A stretch of DNA of 64,000 nt from Emiliania huxleyi CCMP1516 (taxonomy: Eukaryota > Haptophyta > Isochrysidales > Noelaerhabdaceae): NCBI RefSeq assembly GCF_000372725.1, contig NW_005199203.1:23587-87586 (forward strand), written 5' to 3'. Shown piece after piece: positions 1-12,482 of the stretch; within the stretch, counting starts at the first letter, position 1; each line of letters starts with the position of its first letter. A program made the position numbers and the translations under genes. Under the pieces are notes generated by a model. That model was not told the origin of the DNA. It worked only from the letters and a program-made list of their open reading frames with translations, and did no database searches.

Positions 1-1
1 C

Positions 2-775
2 CTCTCGCAGCTGGGCAACCTGGGCCGCAGCGTCACCTTCGGTCTGAGCAGCAGCAGCATCTCCGGGGCAGACGGCTTGATCGACCAGAGCGTCGCTGGC
101 GAGATGCCCGTCACCTCTGGCGAGCCCGGCATCGCCGCGGGCCCGGATGTGATGAAGCTCCGCTTCCAGTCTTCCAAGCGCGGCAGGCACCTGCACGCAG
201 AGCTTGTCACACCCGACGGCACCAGGATCGCCGTCCTGGACATGGGCGAGGTCCCAAAGTCGACGCCAGGAGCTCTCTTCGGCTCCGCCATCGGCGGCTA
301 CTCCACCGCGTTCCAGCCACCGCCTCCCGTCCAGCTGAGCGTCCTCGGCCAGGCGTACGGGACCTACACCTGCACGAGCCTCATGAACTGCGGGGTCCAG
401 GCTGGCGCGCGGTGGCAACGCAGAGACGGCACCGGCGGCGCGATGATCGCAGAGCCTGAGAGAGTCGGCTGCTGCACCACGGCGCCTCAGTCCATCTCTC
501 GCAAGAAGAGTGCGCTCGGCAAGAAGGAGGTGCCGTTCACTGCGACGTTTGATGCCGAGAAGGGCCACCCGGCCGAGACTACGATGGTCCACGCCGTGAC
601 CGACAGCAGCGCAGGCAAGGTGCCGCAGTTCATCGCGACCAACGTGCGGCAGGTGGTGGTCGAGCTTGACAAGATCACCGACCCGCACAAGAAGCTCGAT
701 TGCATCTTGATTGGCGCCACACTCGCGGCGCTGAACGTCACGACGGGCATTCCCTCCAGCGGCGGCGGCGGCTGA
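2..775 (+). CDS. Tubby-C/scramblase-like protein, 5' partial
   Basis: The frame is open from base 2 to a TGA at 773-775, so the true start lies outside the window. The visible ~257 residues are a beta-rich, Gly/Ser/Pro-containing region with scattered Cys. They end in a hydrophobic segment preceded by KKLDCILIGATLAAL and a short Gly tail. A charged stretch followed by a C-terminal hydrophobic helix with D/L-I-G-A is the layout of the tubby-C-terminal / phospholipid scramblase / LURP fold, but no residue here is diagnostic, so the family is a tentative guess. No intron is needed in the visible part. Confidence 0.35.
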   Translation, partial: LSQLGNLGRSVTFGLSSSSISGADGLIDQSVAGEMPVTSGEPGIAAGPDVMKLRFQSSKRGRHLHAELVTPDGTRIAVLDMGEVPKSTPGALFGSAIGGYSTAFQPPPPVQLSVLGQAYGTYTCTSLMNCGVQAGARWQRRDGTGGAMIAEPERVGCCTTAPQSISRKKSALGKKEVPFTATFDAEKGHPAETTMVHAVTDSSAGKVPQFIATNVRQVVVELDKITDPHKKLDCILIGATLAALNVTTGIPSSGGGG

Positions 776-1306
776 CTGAACGGGCGCGCAAGTCATGTTA
801 CCGACTGAGCAGCGCACGAGAGCTATTAGGGCCGCCAACTCGTACTTTGCACGTCCATAATACCTTTGTGGATCCACTCGCTTGCTTTTTTTTCGCTCCA
901 GTGGATCTATCGTGTTATCATTTGCTGCTATTGGAAAACTCCGTCTGTTTCGGGCGGCGGGGTGCCGATGGCATACGTAGAGGAGGCGGCGCGCCGTAGG
1001 CGGCGGGGAGGCAACGGGAGCCGACGGCAGAGGAGGCGGCGCGCTTGGTAGTGGCGACGCATCGCCAGCAGTCTTTTATCGGCTGGCCGACGAGTCTGCT
1101 TTTGAGGAGAAGGTTCGGCTGCACGCATCGGGGCGGCGATGTGAGGCGGCCGGGCGGGCCGCATAGCAGAGGAGCGTTGGCGTCTTGCCCGGCTCGTGCC
1201 ACGCAATCCCACCCAGAAATTTCAGTCGACCCTTACCGGCAAGGAACCAAACCCCGGGCAGCCGCCTCAAGCCTCGAAGGTTGCCTCCCCGAACTCCTGT
1301 AGCCCC
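776..1306. other. Intergenic region
   Basis: No ORF with coding character. It holds the 3' flank of the first gene (T-rich 870-930) and two imperfect copies of a GAGGAGGCGGCGCGC motif at about 981 and 1031. Otherwise I see nothing recognisable. Confidence 0.5.
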
Positions 1307-3225
1307 ATGCCCGCTCTCGCGATGTTGCTCGCCTGGGCTTCGAGCGAGGGCGAGGTCTGCCGGCGCGGCCAGCACGGACCGCGGTGCGCGGGCGACGCCG
1401 ATTGCGCCGGCGTCGAGTATTGTGTCCGTTGCGCACGGTCGGGCTTTTGCACGGACGTGCCTCTCCCCGGAGGAGGGACGCCGCGTCGCGATGGCAAGAT
1501 GGACTGTGGCGAGGGCGTGCCGCTCTGCGGCGTCCTCACCCTCGAGACTGGCTACGGCGGCGGCTACTACCACCATGCGCATCCGTCTGTCCACGGGCTG
1601 TGGCCGCAGGTGGGCGAGTACGGCTCGTCGGCCTGCATCCCTCCGCGCGTGTCGGCCGCGTCGCCGACGCGCCTCTACCCGTGCTACGCAGCGCCCGCCG
1701 CCGAGCGGGCCCACCAGGCGCCGGCTTTGTAGATATGCTGATCGCCGTGCCGCTCTCGCCGCTCTCGCCGCGCTCGCACTCCCGCCCGCGGTAGCACACC
1801 ACACATGCTCCGGCCGAACGCGTGGTCCGCCCTCCCTCCCTCCCCTCCCGCCCCCGCCTCAGCTCGAGTTCGAGCAGCACGAGTGGTCGAAGCACGGCAC
1901 TTGCGCCGGCGCCGCGGACGCGGACGACTTCTTCGCCCAAGTCTGCAGCCAAGACCCACAGAACCCCAATCGCTCTGAGAGGACGGGGTGTGATGTAAGA
2001 GGCGGCAGGCTGGATGTGGCGTGCGGTGCGAGTCTGCCTCAGGAGTCCCACAGACCCCCTCGCAAAAGTCTGGCAGCCAGTCCACCCACAGAACCGCGTT
2101 CGCTCGAGTCTGCCAGTAGTCCAACAGACCCCGTTCTCTGCCTGCCGGGTAGACCTGTTCGCAAACAGCCAGTAGCCCGTCCGCACCCAGCCCTTCCCCT
2201 CGCAGGTCTGCAACCTCTCCTCCGCACCGCTCGCCCTGCTGTCGGCGGAGCGCCAGAAGGGCGGCTCCCTAGCAGACATGACCGCCGCGCTCAAGCAGGC
2301 GGGCCACACTGTCACCCTAGCCCTACCCGGACCCCAGACCCTACCCCAAGCCCTGCCCCTGGAGACCCTGACCTCTATCCCCACCCCTGCCTCGGAGCCA
2401 AACCGGAAGTCGCCCCCACCATCGCCCCCACCATCGCCCCCACCATCGCCACCGCCTCCCCCCTCGCCTCCGCCGCCCCCGCCTCCGCCTCCCTCGCCGC
2501 CGCCTCCGTCCCCTCCGCCCTCCCCGCCGCCCTCACCCCCTCCACCACCGGCCGTACCCCCCGGCCCTAGGCGGGCTACCCGCTGCGCACTGTCGACCCG
2601 CCTCACTCGCAGCTAGAGCTCTCCGCCTGCGCCTCACGACGACGGCCGGTGCGGGCTCCCCGAGGGGACGCCGTTCACGGCCCCCCGGCTGTAAAAAGGC
2701 CCCTCGGACAACGGGGGGGGGAGCCTCCCCCCTGTTTCAATGCGAAAAAGGGAAATTAAAGGGGGTCCCCGGGGGTCCCCCCCCCCCCCCCCCCCCCCGC
2801 AAGCAGCCACGTACCGCTTGCCCCAGCACACGCGGAGGGGAATGGTACCCCTCTGCTCGGAGAGGGTACCTATGAGAGGGTCCCCTGCCCGCGAGCTCTT
2901 GCACCCGTCGCGACTCCCACACTTGCAGAACTCACCGCCTCCCCGCTGCTAGACCGCATCTAGACCGCACCGCTGCTCTCACCTCCCCCGGTTGATTCCC
3001 CCGGTTGATTCCCCCAGGCTCGCGCCCGTCGACGCCTTCCCCTCACTCTGCCGGGGGAAGCGGCCGCCGACGCCGCCCGCCGCTTGCCGGCGTGGCGAGC
3101 AAGATGCCAAGCCTACCACGAATCACACGTCCCGCATGTGCATGTCGCCCTGGCGCCCCCGACGTGACCACCCAAAGCCTCAAAACCCCCACCATTCATG
3201 CGGTCGACGCTGCATGCAAACGGCC

Positions 3226-3279
<54 letters not shown>

Positions 3280-3538
3280 GCTCACCCACGCGCACCGGGC
3301 CTTGCACTGTTAATGCCGTGGGGCTCCTGTCGTCTAGAAGAGGAGTCGCGAGGGACTAGCCTGGCCCTTGCCCCGCCACCTCGTGCGTGGAGAAGTGTAC
3401 CTTACCCTCCCTTACCTTAGGCATGGCGAGCACGGCCCTGCGTGCGAGAGCGACGTGGACTGCGCGCACGTCACTGGCTGCGTCCGCTGCGCGCAGTCGG
3501 GCTTCTGCACAGACGTGCCGCTGCCGGCTGCCGAGTGA
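1307..3538 (+). CDS. Secreted RNase T2 with Cys-rich modules (6 exons)
   Basis: Endoribonuclease of the T2 family, which cleaves RNA through a 2',3'-cyclic phosphate in secretory or vacuolar compartments. ATG at 1307 gives a short signal-peptide-like start (MPALAMLLAWASSEG). Then comes a Cys-rich module (CRRGQHGPRC...CARSGFC), CAS-1 (SVHGLWPQ) and, in exon 2, CAS-2 (HEWSKHGTC). Model: exons 1307-1717, 1863-1940, 2206-2298, 2571-2650, 3018-3089, 3421-3538. All junctions are in phase. Donors are GC, GT, GC, GC and GC; all acceptors are AG. The third junction rebuilds the family motif K-Q-A-G-Y-P and exon 4 carries LSACA. The fourth intron's borders are the least certain. The C-terminus (HGEHGPACES...CAQSGFC) repeats the N-terminal Cys module. 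The Pro-rich open frame at 2400-2560 is treated as intron. Confidence 0.85.
3227..3278. repeat. (CA)n microsatellite
   Basis: About 26 CA units inside the last RNase T2 intron, directly 5' of the introner-like element. Confidence 0.95.
3274..3420 (+). mobile_element. Introner-like element, copy A
   Basis: The 3' ~147 bp of the last RNase T2 intron. It starts CCGCTCACCCACGCGCAC and contains AATGCCGTGGGGCTCCTGTC. It ends in a pyrimidine tract and TTAG, the acceptor. Four relatives lie in introns of four other genes. The whole intron (3090-3420) is flanked by GGC[G/A]TGGCGAGCA, which spans the GC donor and the exon after the acceptor, like a target-site duplication. Confidence 0.8.
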
Positions 3539-4785
3539 GTGCCTTGAGGAGGGGGCGGGTTTGGCGGGGTTTGGGCACTTTGGGGTTTGCGATTCGGATA
3601 ATTTCCTCGCAGCGACGCGGCGCGGCCAACAGCCAAGCTCGGAAGAGACTGTGTGTGTAGCCAACAACTCTATACGGCGAACTGTCAGTTGTAACTGTGC
3701 GGAGTCAGTTTGAGCCCCCGGTACTGGTGCGCGCCGTACACTAGAGACTAGTCACTCCTCTCGTACCCCACACCTGTGGCTGTGCGTGTGTGCGACCTGG
3801 CCAAAACTCTGGGGGGAGGCGGGGGCCCCCGGAGGCACCGTGCGCCGCGCCGCAGTGCGGAAACGGGGCCCCGGCTCTACTAGTGTCTCTACTAGCACCG
3901 ACTTCCCGAATGATTACGGTTGATTAGAGGGCAGATTTGGAGAGGTCTCGAGGTGTACATACAGATAGACCCTCCAACCATCAGAAAACTCCGACCTGAT
4001 TGGTCGTACTGACCGCCGACAGATCACTCCAGACAGCAGACAGGCCGACGTCTGCACGCGGCCGGCCGGGCGAGAGGCTTGACACGATCCGACCCTGCGA
4101 CCCTGACGCTGCTGCTCTAGCTATCAGACATGCACTACTGACTGCTGCCACAATGTGCGACCGGTGCTGACCCACTTGGCGGCCTTCCCGGTCAGTGGTG
4201 AGGCGCAGTTCAGAGCTGTCGATGGCGCGATGCCGGCATGCCGCACTGGTCCCACATTGGTGACACGAGACCACCACGTTTGCCGGTCCAAGAGAGAGGC
4301 ACCGGCGCTGTCGTGAGAAGGTGCATGGTCCCTCTTGACTGCCCATGCGCGCGAGGCTGTGTAGCCATAGCCTCGAGAGTGCCAGCAGCCAATCCGAGGC
4401 AGTTTGTGACGCGCATTGCGTCAGAAGCGTGCACGCGCTGGAAGGACACCTTCCTACTGGCCGTACGATCAGGTCGTCACTGAATGCCAAAGACTAAGGC
4501 CGCGAGCTATGCAGGCGGTCAGTTGAGCAGCATGGCACGGTCAGCAGCGCCGACAGGCTGTCGCAAGGCGTGATAGCATGGTCATCGCGCAATACGCGAA
4601 ATTCTCATGAAAACAAGTAGAAAATCATAATAAAAAAATCGCAAAAAAATCGGCGCCTGCGGCGGGCCATGGGACCCCATCTCCCCCCCGCATGGGTACC
4701 CGCTAGGGGCCCCGCCTCCCCCCAGAGGGCCAAAAAAAATAGAAGAACAAGGACAGCGAAAGCCGAAAGGGCAAACGGAGGCGGG

Positions 4786-4812
4786 AAGGGGGATGGGAGG
4801 ACGGCACGCACG
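4786..4812 (+). repeat. Dispersed upstream repeat R1, copy 1
   Basis: Contains GGGATGGGAGGACGGCACGC. Other copies are at 4969-5020, 42938-42986 and, inverted, 49781-49812. Confidence 0.7.
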
Positions 4813-4968
4813 GGCACGCCGCTGTCTGTGTGTGACTGGATACAGGATAGAGCTCAACCCGCGCGCGCGCGCGCGGTGCGCGGAATCACAGTTAATTTAA
4901 GTCAAGCGCCGAGCCATTTGTCGATGCCATTTGTATCCGGGCCAGTCTGCTGTGGGAGGGGCGTGGTA

Positions 4969-5020
4969 AAGAAAGAAAGAAAACAGACAACCCAAGGGAG
5001 GGATGGGAGGACGGCACGCG
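4969..5020 (+). repeat. Dispersed upstream repeat R1, copy 2
   Basis: GAAAGAAAGAAAACAGACAA followed by CCCAAGGGAGGGATGGGAGG. It is almost identical over ~48 bp to 42938-42986. It lies 75 bp upstream of the ankyrin ATG. It could be a shared promoter or 5' UTR element or just a transposon scrap. Confidence 0.75.
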
Positions 5021-5095
5021 TGGTTCGTAGTAATTCGTACTGCGACCAAATTCTTCTTTCTGGCCAAAGATGCGGCGTAAAAACGAGGGGAGCTT

Positions 5096-7498
5096 ATGAG
5101 CGGCGCGTTGCGCCCAGCCCAGCTCGCAAAGCTAGCCGAGGGGAACCTAGGCTCGCTGCGCGCCCTCCTCTCCGGGCTGCGGACGCGCGGCACGTCGCTC
5201 GCGGCCCAGCTCGACGCGCGGCTCGACACCGAGAAGCAGGACACGCTGCTGACCTGGGCCGCTCGTCACGGGCAAGCCGAGGCGGTGCGGCTGCTGCTCG
5301 AAGGCGGCGCGAGCGTGGGGGCGGCGAATGGCGGCGGCGGCTCGGCGCTGTTCATCGCGTGCCAGAAGGGCCACCTCGAGTGCGCACGGCTGCTCCTCGG
5401 CGCCAGCGCGGCGCTAAACCAAGCCGAGGAGAATGGCGTCACGCCGCTGTTTATCGCAAGCCAGGAGGGCCAGCTCGATTGCGCCCGGCTGCTTCTTGAG
5501 GCCAGCGCGGCAGTCGACCAAGCCCGCAACAACGGCGCCACGCCACTGTTCGCCGCGTGCTACAATGGCCACCTCAAAATTGTCCAGCTGCTTTGCAAAG
5601 CCAGAGCGGCGGTCAATCAAGCAATGATCGATGGCCGCACGCCGCTGCTATTCGCGTGTCACGAGGGCCACCTCGAGGTCGCCCGGCTGCTCCTCGAGAC
5701 CAGCGCGGCAGTCAACCAAGCAGACACCCGAGGCTTCTCGCCGCTGTTCGTCGCGTGCCAGCAGGGCCAGCTTGAGTGCGTCCGGCTTCTCCTCGAGGCT
5801 TGCGCGGCAGTCAACCAAGCCAACGAGAATGGCGCCACGCCGCTGTACGGTGCGTGCCATGAGGGCCACTTCGAGTGCGCACGGCTGCTTCTCGAGGCTG
5901 GCGCGGCGGTCAACCAAGCCAAGGTCGCCAAGGTCAACGGCGCCACGCCGCTGTTCATCGCGTGCCAGAGGGGCCATATCGAGGTTGTCCGGCTGCTCCT
6001 CAGCGCCAGCGCGGCGGTCAACCAAGCCAGGGTCGACGGCTGGACGCCACTGCTCGTCGCGTGCGAGAAGGGCCAGCTCGAGTGCGCCCGGCTGCTCCTC
6101 AGCGCCAGCGCGGCGGTCAACCACGCCAGGGACACCGGCGCCACGCCGCTCTGCATCGCGTGCCAGCAGGGCAAGCTCGAGATCGCCCGGCTGCTCCTCG
6201 AGGCTGGCGCGGCGGTCAATCGTGCCAAGGAGGGCGGTCCCACGCCGCTGGTCAAGGCGTGCGAGAAGGGCTACCTCGAGATCGCCCGGCTGCTCCGCGA
6301 TGCTGGCGCGGCGGTCAACCAAGCTGCTGACGGAGGCTTCTCGCCGCTGTACGTTGCGTGCGAGAAGGGCCACTTCGAGATCGCCCGGCTGCTCCTCGAG
6401 GCTGGCGCGGCGATCGACCAAGTCAAAGATAGCGGCTGGACGCCGCTAATCGTTGCGTGCGAGAAGGGCTACCTCGAAATCGTTCGGCTGCTCCTCGAGA
6501 CTGGCGCAGCGGTCGGCCAAGCCATGGGTGGCGGCGCCACGCCGCTGCTTATTGCGTGCCAGCAGGGACATCTCGAGTGCGTCCGGCTGCTTCTCGAGGC
6601 TGGCGCGGTAGTCGACCAAGCTGCTGATGGCGGCTTCACGCCGCTGTTTGTCGCGTGCAAAAGGGGCCACGCCGAGATCGTCAGGCTGCTTCTCGCTGCT
6701 GGCGCAGCGGTCAACCAAGCCACAGGCACTGGCTTCACGCCGCTGCACATCGCGTGCGATCAGGGCCACCCCGCTGTCGTGCTCTGCCTGCTGCAAGCGG
6801 GCGCTGACGTAACGAGGCGCGCCTCGGACGGCTATACGGCGCTGCAGATTGCCAAGGAGGAGGGCCACACCGAGTGCGAGCGCGCCCTTGAGGCGGCGGC
6901 GAGGGAGGCGGAGGCGGAGGCGGAGGCGGCGCGGCACGCCAACGAGCTGCTGGCGGAGGTCGAGGCGGAGAAGCGCGCCAAGGGCAAGAAGGGCAAGAAG
7001 AAGAAGAAGAAGGGCGCCGGGGCGTGCGCGGCTGGGCCGTCGCAGGAGGCAGAGGCGCCGGCGGAGGGTACCGAGGCGCCGTCAGAGGCAGCTGCAGCCG
7101 AGGCGGCGAAGAAGGCAGAGGAGGAGAGGGCGCTGAGGCTTCTCGTAAAGTGTCACGAGGAGAGGATCCGGCTCGGCATCACGCCGGAGAGCCAGGCGGC
7201 GGCGTCGGCTGAGATGGCCGAGGCATTGCGCTTGGACGCTGCGGCGGACGAGGCGGAGGAGGAGGTCGAGGCGGAGGAGGAGGCGGAGGCGGCGGCCGAG
7301 GCGGTGCATGCAGCGGCGGAGGCGGCGCATGTGGAGGCCGGAGCAGCGCTGGAGGAGGCCAAGGCAGCGTTGGAGGAGGCCAGGGCGGCGTTGGAGGGGG
7401 CGGCGGCCGCTGCCAAAGCGAGGCGCGCGGCCACTGTCGCTGCCAGGGCCAAGGCGACCGCTGCCAGGATGGCGGCGGATGCGGCCCAGTGCTCATGA
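5096..7498 (+). CDS. Multi-ankyrin-repeat protein with Lys-rich and coiled-coil tail
   Basis: A single-exon 800-residue protein. After ~50 N-terminal residues come about 16 tandem 33-residue ankyrin repeats (residues ~55-595), most with the pattern G.TPL..AC..GHLE.ARLLLEAGAAVNQA. The tail has an Ala/Glu-rich coiled-coil-like segment, a basic cluster (KGKKGKKKKKKG, a possible nuclear signal) and more Ala/Glu heptad-like sequence to the TGA. Ankyrin arrays bind proteins; no catalytic domain is visible. The repeats are very similar at DNA level, suggesting recent expansion or homogenisation. A close but broken paralogue lies at 19276-22290. ATG 5096 follows an in-frame stop and fits the paralogue alignment (GTSLAAQLDAR). 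Confidence 0.9.
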   Translation: MSGALRPAQLAKLAEGNLGSLRALLSGLRTRGTSLAAQLDARLDTEKQDTLLTWAARHGQAEAVRLLLEGGASVGAANGGGGSALFIACQKGHLECARLLLGASAALNQAEENGVTPLFIASQEGQLDCARLLLEASAAVDQARNNGATPLFAACYNGHLKIVQLLCKARAAVNQAMIDGRTPLLFACHEGHLEVARLLLETSAAVNQADTRGFSPLFVACQQGQLECVRLLLEACAAVNQANENGATPLYGACHEGHFECARLLLEAGAAVNQAKVAKVNGATPLFIACQRGHIEVVRLLLSASAAVNQARVDGWTPLLVACEKGQLECARLLLSASAAVNHARDTGATPLCIACQQGKLEIARLLLEAGAAVNRAKEGGPTPLVKACEKGYLEIARLLRDAGAAVNQAADGGFSPLYVACEKGHFEIARLLLEAGAAIDQVKDSGWTPLIVACEKGYLEIVRLLLETGAAVGQAMGGGATPLLIACQQGHLECVRLLLEAGAVVDQAADGGFTPLFVACKRGHAEIVRLLLAAGAAVNQATGTGFTPLHIACDQGHPAVVLCLLQAGADVTRRASDGYTALQIAKEEGHTECERALEAAAREAEAEAEAARHANELLAEVEAEKRAKGKKGKKKKKKGAGACAAGPSQEAEAPAEGTEAPSEAAAAEAAKKAEEERALRLLVKCHEERIRLGITPESQAAASAEMAEALRLDAAADEAEEEVEAEEEAEAAAEAVHAAAEAAHVEAGAALEEAKAALEEARAALEGAAAAAKARRAATVAARAKATAARMAADAAQCS

Positions 7499-7518
7499 GA
7501 GTGCGAAGGCGGCCGCGG

Positions 7519-7574
7519 TGCGCGTGCACGAGGTGGTATGGAAGTTGCGCGTGCACGAGGTGGTATGGAAGTTC
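7519..7574 (+). repeat. 27-bp tandem duplication
   Basis: CGCGTGCACGAGGTGGTATG followed by GAAGTT occurs twice in tandem just after the ankyrin gene. Confidence 0.85.
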
Positions 7575-7769
7575 TCGTGTCGCTGTGGCACGCCACGAAG
7601 AGCAGACAGAGCACCAAAAAAGAAGAAAAGGACCTGGGGATCCCTAGCGTGACAGTCAATTGTGAGCGCGGGGCTGGCGTCTCTCCGCTCGTTTGTGTCG
7701 CCAAGCACCGCGGCTCCGCGTCTCGCGCGACCACAGCACGCGCTCGCCCACTGTGCCGCACAACACAAG

Positions 7770-9497
7770 ATGGTGCTTCGCCACGTCGCCCTGGCCGCCG
7801 CCGCGGCCGTGCTCGCCACGCTTACCGCCGCCGCTGCGCCCGCCGGATCAGCAAGAGTGATCTACGGCGAAGACAACCGGCGTGACTGGTATCAGCTCGA
7901 CGCTCAGCGCCCTGTCGACGCGATGGCGCTCCACCTGCTGGAGAATGCTATAATGGTGCAGACGACCCGCAGTGCGCTCGGCAGCCCAGACTCAAACGGC
8001 GTTTTCCGAGTGCTCGAGTCTTGGCCTGAGAGTTGGCGATTCGGACCGCAGTACAACATGTGCCCAGGCCAGCGCTTCGTGCAGCAGCCGACGCTCGGAC
8101 ACTGCTCGGCCACACTGGTTGGGCCTGCTCAGGTCATTACAGCTGGCCACTGTGTCAAACGGCAAAGTCACACGGCGAGCTGCTCAGACGACGCATACGT
8201 CTTCAAGTACTATGTCACTGGCAGCGACGACGACGGCGACCCAATATTTCCGCCCATCACTGTCAGTGACGTCTTCTACTGTGCCTCGTACGTGACCGAG
8301 TACGGCGAAAGCGGTGGAGCAGACATCGCGCTCATCCAGCTGGATCGCCCCGTCGTCGGACGAGCGCCCGCCCCCTATCACGCCTCTCCGGTGCCGGCCG
8401 TGCCGGGCCAGAGCCTGATGATGATTGGCTTCCCTTCGGGGCTGCCTGCCAAGATGGATGACGGCGGGAGGGTCATTCAGAGCGGGCCCTCCACCTTTGT
8501 TGCGTCGACCGACGCGTTTGGCGGCAACTCGGGGTCGGGCGTCTTTGACATCGAAACCGGCATCATGGTCGGTGTGCTGGTCAACGGCGCGACCGACTAT
8601 GTTGCCAGCGGCGGCTGCAACGTCGTGAATGAGCTCCTGGACTCGCAGGGTGGAGAGGGCATCACGTACGTCGACCGCGCCGTTCAGACGTGCCGCAGCC
8701 TCGAGGACGGCATCTGCGACGACGGCGGGCCAGGGGCGGACTCGGGGGCCTGCGACTCCTGCGGCGCAGACATCGCGGACTGCGGCCGTTCGGCGTTCTC
8801 TCGTGACTGCAACCCAGCGCGACGGAACTCCTACGTGCTGCTCACGGATGGCCGCTGCGACGACGTGCCCGGGCGAGAGCGCGTCGGAAGCGAGGCAGAG
8901 TGCAGCCAGGCCGCCCTGGAGCTTGGGTCGCTCTGGAGCAGCGAGTTGTACGCGAGCGTGACGCCAGAGTTTCACTCGGGGACCTCATCGAACCCGCCCG
9001 GCTGCTGGTTCGACGCTGGTGTCGATCGCCTCTACTTCAGCCCCGGCTCGCAGACCGGCGAGTGCTCTGCCGTCGCCACGTGCCTTTGTAGCACCGTGCT
9101 GCCGTCGCCGCCGCCCTCTCCCGGCCCGCACCCGCCAGACAAGGCGCCGACGCCGCCGCCGACGCCGCCGCCGACGCCGCCGCCGTACCCGCCTGGCCGC
9201 GCTCCAGCGCCGCCGCCGCCGACGCCGCCGCACACGCCGCCGCCGCACCCACCGCCGCACCCGCCTAGCGCACCCCCGGCTATCCTCGACGGAGGCGATG
9301 ACGGCGCCTCCTTCGTGGCAATCTCCATTGCCGTCGGAGCGTCTGCCGCCGCCGTCGCTTGCCTTGCTGCTTGCGTCGCCTACCGGTGCTACACCAGCAC
9401 CCTCAAGGTGGCTTCCCTTCATGGCCAAGGAAGCGGCAAGCCTCCGAAGGCTCAGCAGGCGCCCGGAACCACTGGCAATGTAGCGCAGAATTGTTGA
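7770..9497 (+). CDS. Membrane-anchored trypsin-like serine protease
   Basis: Chymotrypsin-fold (S1) endopeptidase, probably on the cell surface. M at 7770 starts a clean signal peptide (MVLRHVALAAAAAVLATLTA); an upstream in-frame ATG at 7662 would bury it. The triad is visible: His in VITAGHCV, Asp in GGADIALIQLD, Ser in FGGNSGSGVFD. After the protease come a Cys/Asp module (DGICDDGGPG...CDSCGADIADCG), a second Cys-rich region, a Pro-rich stalk rich in PPPTPPP, a transmembrane helix (AISIAVGASAAAVACLAACV) and a short cytoplasmic tail. One exon. The Cys/Asp module recurs in the glutamate receptor-like protein at 38755-41052. Confidence 0.85.
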   Translation: MVLRHVALAAAAAVLATLTAAAAPAGSARVIYGEDNRRDWYQLDAQRPVDAMALHLLENAIMVQTTRSALGSPDSNGVFRVLESWPESWRFGPQYNMCPGQRFVQQPTLGHCSATLVGPAQVITAGHCVKRQSHTASCSDDAYVFKYYVTGSDDDGDPIFPPITVSDVFYCASYVTEYGESGGADIALIQLDRPVVGRAPAPYHASPVPAVPGQSLMMIGFPSGLPAKMDDGGRVIQSGPSTFVASTDAFGGNSGSGVFDIETGIMVGVLVNGATDYVASGGCNVVNELLDSQGGEGITYVDRAVQTCRSLEDGICDDGGPGADSGACDSCGADIADCGRSAFSRDCNPARRNSYVLLTDGRCDDVPGRERVGSEAECSQAALELGSLWSSELYASVTPEFHSGTSSNPPGCWFDAGVDRLYFSPGSQTGECSAVATCLCSTVLPSPPPSPGPHPPDKAPTPPPTPPPTPPPYPPGRAPAPPPPTPPHTPPPHPPPHPPSAPPAILDGGDDGASFVAISIAVGASAAAVACLAACVAYRCYTSTLKVASLHGQGSGKPPKAQQAPGTTGNVAQNC

Positions 9498-9997
9498 TGG
9501 TGATGCGCGCTCTAGCACGTGTGAGAGAAGAGACTCCTAGGAGAGAGAGAGTGACCTCCGGCTACACACTCTTTTACTTGCATGTTCATGAAACACGGCT
9601 CCTCGTCCGAGAGAGCGAGTACCAGAGACACGCCCTCTCTCCCCCTGCGCTCTACGCGGCTCACGGCCGGTATCGTCTATCGAGATAAGAGCGCTGGAGC
9701 GCTGCGAGCCATGTCACGGCACGCGAAGGAGCACAGAGAGGGGCTCGTCACTCAGGGGGGTCACCCCGACAGACAGGCTCCCAGGTCCTCTTGGTGATGA
9801 CGCCCCGGCCGAGTTCCGCCCGCCTCCGGCTCCTCCGTCGCCCGAGCGCATCTCGCGCACTAAACCCGTGCGGGGCTGCACCGCGGCCACGATGGCCCGC
9901 GTTAGCGCTTCGCTGCGCCTCTTGGCTTGAGTCAGGCTTCGGGCCTGGCCTCACTTATAACCAGGGGAGTTTCTCCTTCTTGCCGATCGCACAAACG
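9498..9997. other. Intergenic region
   Basis: No ORF with recognisable coding features. It presumably carries the 3' UTR of the protease and the promoter of the deaminase. Confidence 0.5.
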
Positions 9998-12211
<2,214 letters not shown>

Positions 12212-12482
12212 GTCCTCTGTGGCGTGCCACGGTGAGGACGTGTGCGCCGGTTGTCGGGTGGCTTGGGATGTAGTACGGGAGAGTCAGGGGGCGGGGGAGC
12301 TGAGCAAAAGAATTTGGGCCGGGGGGGGAGCGTGGTGGTGGTGGTGTGTGGGGAGGGGGTGCAAAGCCAGCAATTTTTCTCGTGGGCCAACGGCGTTCTA
12401 TGCAGCATCTGTCGCTAGCGGCGCGCAAGTGGCCCGACAGCCGCGACTACACTCCGGCCCGTCGCCCGGCCTACTGAATGCA

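Larger units (their letters stand above)
3539..5095. other. Intergenic region with dispersed repeats
   Basis: No supported gene. It contains an A/T-rich stretch (4600-4650), a C-rich block (4680-4720), a (GC)n run near 4860, and two copies of the dispersed GGGATGGGAGGACGGCACGC repeat just upstream of the ankyrin gene. Confidence 0.5.

Noticed and set aside
2400..2570. Pro-rich exon of RNase T2
   Set aside because: Although open, splicing it out (2299-2570) rebuilds the conserved A-G-Y-P motif and is flanked by an 11-bp repeat; the Pro codons come from a C-rich intron end.
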